A DNA stretch of 64,000 nucleotides from Gammaproteobacteria bacterium. GTDB lineage: Bacteria; Gemmatimonadota; Gemmatimonadetes; Longimicrobiales; Gaopeijiaceae. The stretch's first letter is position 1. Each line of letters starts with the position of its first letter. This document shows positions 62,008-64,000 of the stretch, piece after piece. Below the pieces are notes generated by a model. It ran no database searches and had not been told where the DNA came from. It was given only the letters and a program-made list of their open reading frames with translations. A program made the position numbers and the translations under genes. The DNA is taken from the NCBI GenBank assembly GCA_028821195.1, contig JAPPHB010000063.1, forward strand, positions 5,365 through 69,364. Reading direction: 5' to 3'.

Positions 62008-63030
62008 TTACTCGCGGGGATCGGTGCCCAGGAAGCGGATCAGCTCCGCGTTGACGATGTCCGGCGCCTCCTCGTGGGGGTTGTGGCCGATGTTCGGGAT
62101 GAGAAAGACCCCCCCGTTGGGCAGGATCTCGGCGGCCCGGCGGGCGTTGGCGGGAAAGTCCGGTCCGTCGATCTCGCCGCCGAGGATCAGCGCCTTGGTC
62201 CTGATGTGCGGCCAGTCGTCCACGATGGTGTCCATCGAGCGCAGGTTGCCGCCGAGCCGGCGCACGTACGCGAGCCGGGGCCAGTCCCCGCTCAGCCGCT
62301 GGCCGTGCCGGATGCGCAGATGGTCCAGGAACTCCGGCTTCCACTCCACGTAGCGGCGCGTGTCGGTCCGCACGTCCGCCTCGTAGGCGCGCTGGAGGTC
62401 CGGGTCGGCGTCGATCTCGCCATCGAATGGACGAAACCCGCGCCCGGCGCGGTTGTCGGTCAGACCGATCTGGTTGATGGTGACCAGATGCGTCGTCTTC
62501 TCCGGATACAGGAAGGCGAAACGGGTCGCCATCTGCCCGCCCATGGAGTGTCCGATGACAGCCGCCTCGGAGATGCCGAGGTGTTCCATAAGCCTGGCCG
62601 TGTTCGAGGCGTGCAGGCTCATGCTGTACGGCAGAATCGGCTTGGACGATTTCCCCCAGCCGAGCCGGTCCTTCACAACGACGCGGTACCCCTCGTTGGC
62701 GAGGGCCTCGATCTGGCTCTTCCAGTACCACCCGTAGTAGCTGCCTCCATGGAGGAAGACCGCGGCGCGACCGTTCGCGGGCCCGACCGGAGCGATGTCC
62801 ATGTAGGCGATCCGCACATCCTGGTCGTAGACGCGCAGGTTCATGAACTCGACCGGATGCGGGTACTCGAACTCCTCCAGGTTGATCGAGATCGGCCCCC
62901 ACTCGGCGGGCGGCTCGGCGGGCGGGCTATGGGACTGCGCCGCGCCCGGATGCGGTGGGGCGAGGGCCAGCGGCGCGGCGAGTGACAGCGCGGCGCACAG
63001 GTGCGTCGTGGGGCATACGGTGGTGGTCAT
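62008..63030 (-). CDS. Exported alpha/beta-hydrolase
   Basis: A 340-residue protein with a signal-like N-terminus (to about residue 32, HPGAAQS). The nucleophile elbow is GHSMGG in EAAVIGHSMGGQMATRF; HGGSYYGWYW supplies the oxyanion loop. The acid is probably in GGEIDGPDF, and H in NIGHNPHEEAP completes the triad. The fold resembles epoxide-hydrolase/esterase-like enzymes. The start is ATG 63030 with AAGGAG 9 bases upstream. The substrate is unknown. Confidence 0.85.
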   Translation of the reverse strand: MTTTVCPTTHLCAALSLAAPLALAPPHPGAAQSHSPPAEPPAEWGPISINLEEFEYPHPVEFMNLRVYDQDVRIAYMDIAPVGPANGRAAVFLHGGSYYGWYWKSQIEALANEGYRVVVKDRLGWGKSSKPILPYSMSLHASNTARLMEHLGISEAAVIGHSMGGQMATRFAFLYPEKTTHLVTINQIGLTDNRAGRGFRPFDGEIDADPDLQRAYEADVRTDTRRYVEWKPEFLDHLRIRHGQRLSGDWPRLAYVRRLGGNLRSMDTIVDDWPHIRTKALILGGEIDGPDFPANARRAAEILPNGGVFLIPNIGHNPHEEAPDIVNAELIRFLGTDPRE

Positions 63031-63096
63031 TGGTCTTCTCCTTCGCTGCATGTCCACTGCCGGGGTCGGTTGGGGCGAATCTCGTCCATTGTACGT

Positions 63097-64000
63097 CTAT
63101 CCCGGGTTGCCGAGCACCTCGAACGGGTCCCCGGCTTCCCCGGTCCCCGCCTTGATCGCCGCGATGGCCGAGCCCAGATCACCGTCGTGTTCATCGAGCA
63201 GCGCCTGGAAGTCGGGCAGGCGGTGGTAGTAGCGCATGCGCGCGAGCAGCGTGGCGTTGTTGAGCGGAGTGTCCACGAAGCCCGCGTAGGTGCTGGCTTC
63301 GAAGGTCGGCTGCACTTCGGCGGTGAAGTGCTCGAGAGCCTCGGTGAAGATCCGTTCACGCGCCGACAGGCGTTCCTCGCGGGTGAGCGCGGCATCGCCG
63401 TAGACGCGCTCCAGGTCCGCCACCAGGCCGTCCAGGAAGACCGAGAACTTCATCGCATCGCCCCACCGCTGCCGCGCGCGCGTGCACCGCACGGTCGGGA
63501 TCTCGCCCGAGTCGGCGCAGAAGAACGCGGCCGCGCCGGCGTCGCCCACGAAGGTTGCGAAGCTCTCGTTGAAGCGGACGCTTCCCGGCACCCAGAGGTG
63601 GGCGTGCGAGACTTCGTGCAGGATCGTCTGCACCACCCCGATCTCGTCCTGCCGCAGCACCGTGGACATCAGCGGGTCCGAAAACCACCCCAGGGTGCTG
63701 AAGGCGGAGGTGGGGCGCAGCCAGGTGTCGAATCCCTCCTCTTCCAGCTTGCGCTGTTCGCCGAGGGCGTCGTCCAGGTCGAAGAATCCCCGGTAGGGAA
63801 CCCGGCCCACCACCGGAAACCACCAGGTCCTCGCCGCCAGGCGGTCCTTCTCGGCCGCGGAAAGCACCATCGCCAGGGTGTCGCGGTCGAGGTGGGTGTA
63901 CGTGGTGTACGAATCGCCGACATCCAGCCCCAGCTCGTCGATGGCGAACGCGCGCGCCAGGCGGGCAAAGGTGAGCTTGCCGCGCGTGCGGTCGTCGGTG
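63097..64000 (-). CDS. PF10023-type aminopeptidase (partial; 5' end beyond the window)
   Basis: The open frame continues off the right edge; about 300 residues are visible. The zinc site is HEVSH (HExxH) in QTILHEVSHAHLW, with the third ligand probably the glutamate in NESFATFVG. Upstream segments such as TWWFPVVGRVPYRGFFD and LGWFSDPLMST are the signature of the bacterial 'Aminopep' family. It adds another exopeptidase to the neighbourhood. The missing N-terminus probably contains a signal or lipoprotein signal. Confidence 0.87.
   Translation of the reverse strand, partial: TDDRTRGKLTFARLARAFAIDELGLDVGDSYTTYTHLDRDTLAMVLSAAEKDRLAARTWWFPVVGRVPYRGFFDLDDALGEQRKLEEEGFDTWLRPTSAFSTLGWFSDPLMSTVLRQDEIGVVQTILHEVSHAHLWVPGSVRFNESFATFVGDAGAAAFFCADSGEIPTVRCTRARQRWGDAMKFSVFLDGLVADLERVYGDAALTREERLSARERIFTEALEHFTAEVQPTFEASTYAGFVDTPLNNATLLARMRYYHRLPDFQALLDEHDGDLGSAIAAIKAGTGEAGDPFEVLGNPG

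Noticed and set aside
1-64000. tRNA, rRNA, insertion sequences, prophage or integrase genes.
   Set aside because: None recognised by eye on either strand; a covariance-model and transposase search would be needed to exclude small or degenerate examples.

Overview
The window is high-GC, gene-dense bacterial DNA. TonB-linked outer-membrane receptors, lipoboxes and BtuB show a Gram-negative (diderm) cell. Secreted beta-propeller proteins (VPS10-like and LVIVD), DUF5107/TPR lipoproteins, M14/M28 exopeptidases, amidohydrolase lipoproteins, a stand-alone plug-like lipoprotein and an IcmF mutase suggest a protein- and peptide-feeding heterotroph, most likely Gemmatimonadota. That phylum call is inference from gene content; there is no rRNA or tRNA in the window.

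Layout. 1-1660: SDR oxidoreductase, STAS protein and a small helical protein. 1664-5510 (minus): a vitamin B12 uptake operon, cobalamin riboswitch - btuB - DUF6580 membrane protein - btuF-like. 5530-10060 (minus): GNAT-like protein, amidohydrolase lipoprotein, lactate permease. 10231-14772 (plus): alpha/beta-hydrolase lipoprotein, then a three-domain fusion (APH kinase, M23 peptidase, class III aminotransferase). 14792-15619 (minus): ATP-PPase of the diphthine-ammonia ligase type. 15769-23745 (plus): cupin, CC-terminal small protein, ArsA-type ATPase, CstA, giant M14 peptidase. 23842-31100: an accessory pocket with three antitoxin-like genes, of which two sit beside broken toxin remnants (brnT, hicA), together with an Ig-repeat lipoprotein, a TonB-type receptor and an HD-like protein. 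31122-39190 (minus): two tandem LVIVD propeller lipoproteins, a DUF305 protein, an M28 peptidase and a serine hydrolase. 39470-42712 (plus): VPS10-like propeller.

42745-51864 is the most coherent possible pathway. Minus-strand plsC, a Tam41-like nucleotidyltransferase and a CDP-alcohol phosphotransferase overlap by ATGA/GTGA junctions. They diverge from a plus-strand run of serine-palmitoyltransferase-like enzyme, acetoacetate-decarboxylase-fold protein, diacylglycerol/ceramide-kinase-like protein and the B12-dependent mutase IcmF. I read this as a candidate sphingoid or other alpha-oxoamine lipid headgroup locus. The B12 operon near the left end could supply the IcmF cofactor.

51891-64000: DUF5107/TPR lipoprotein and Fic protein (plus), then transketolase, leucyl-tRNA synthetase, plug-like lipoprotein, alpha/beta-hydrolase and a PF10023-type aminopeptidase cut by the window edge (minus). 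I found no CRISPR array, prophage, insertion sequence, rRNA or tRNA. No stretch over about 300 bases lacks a gene.
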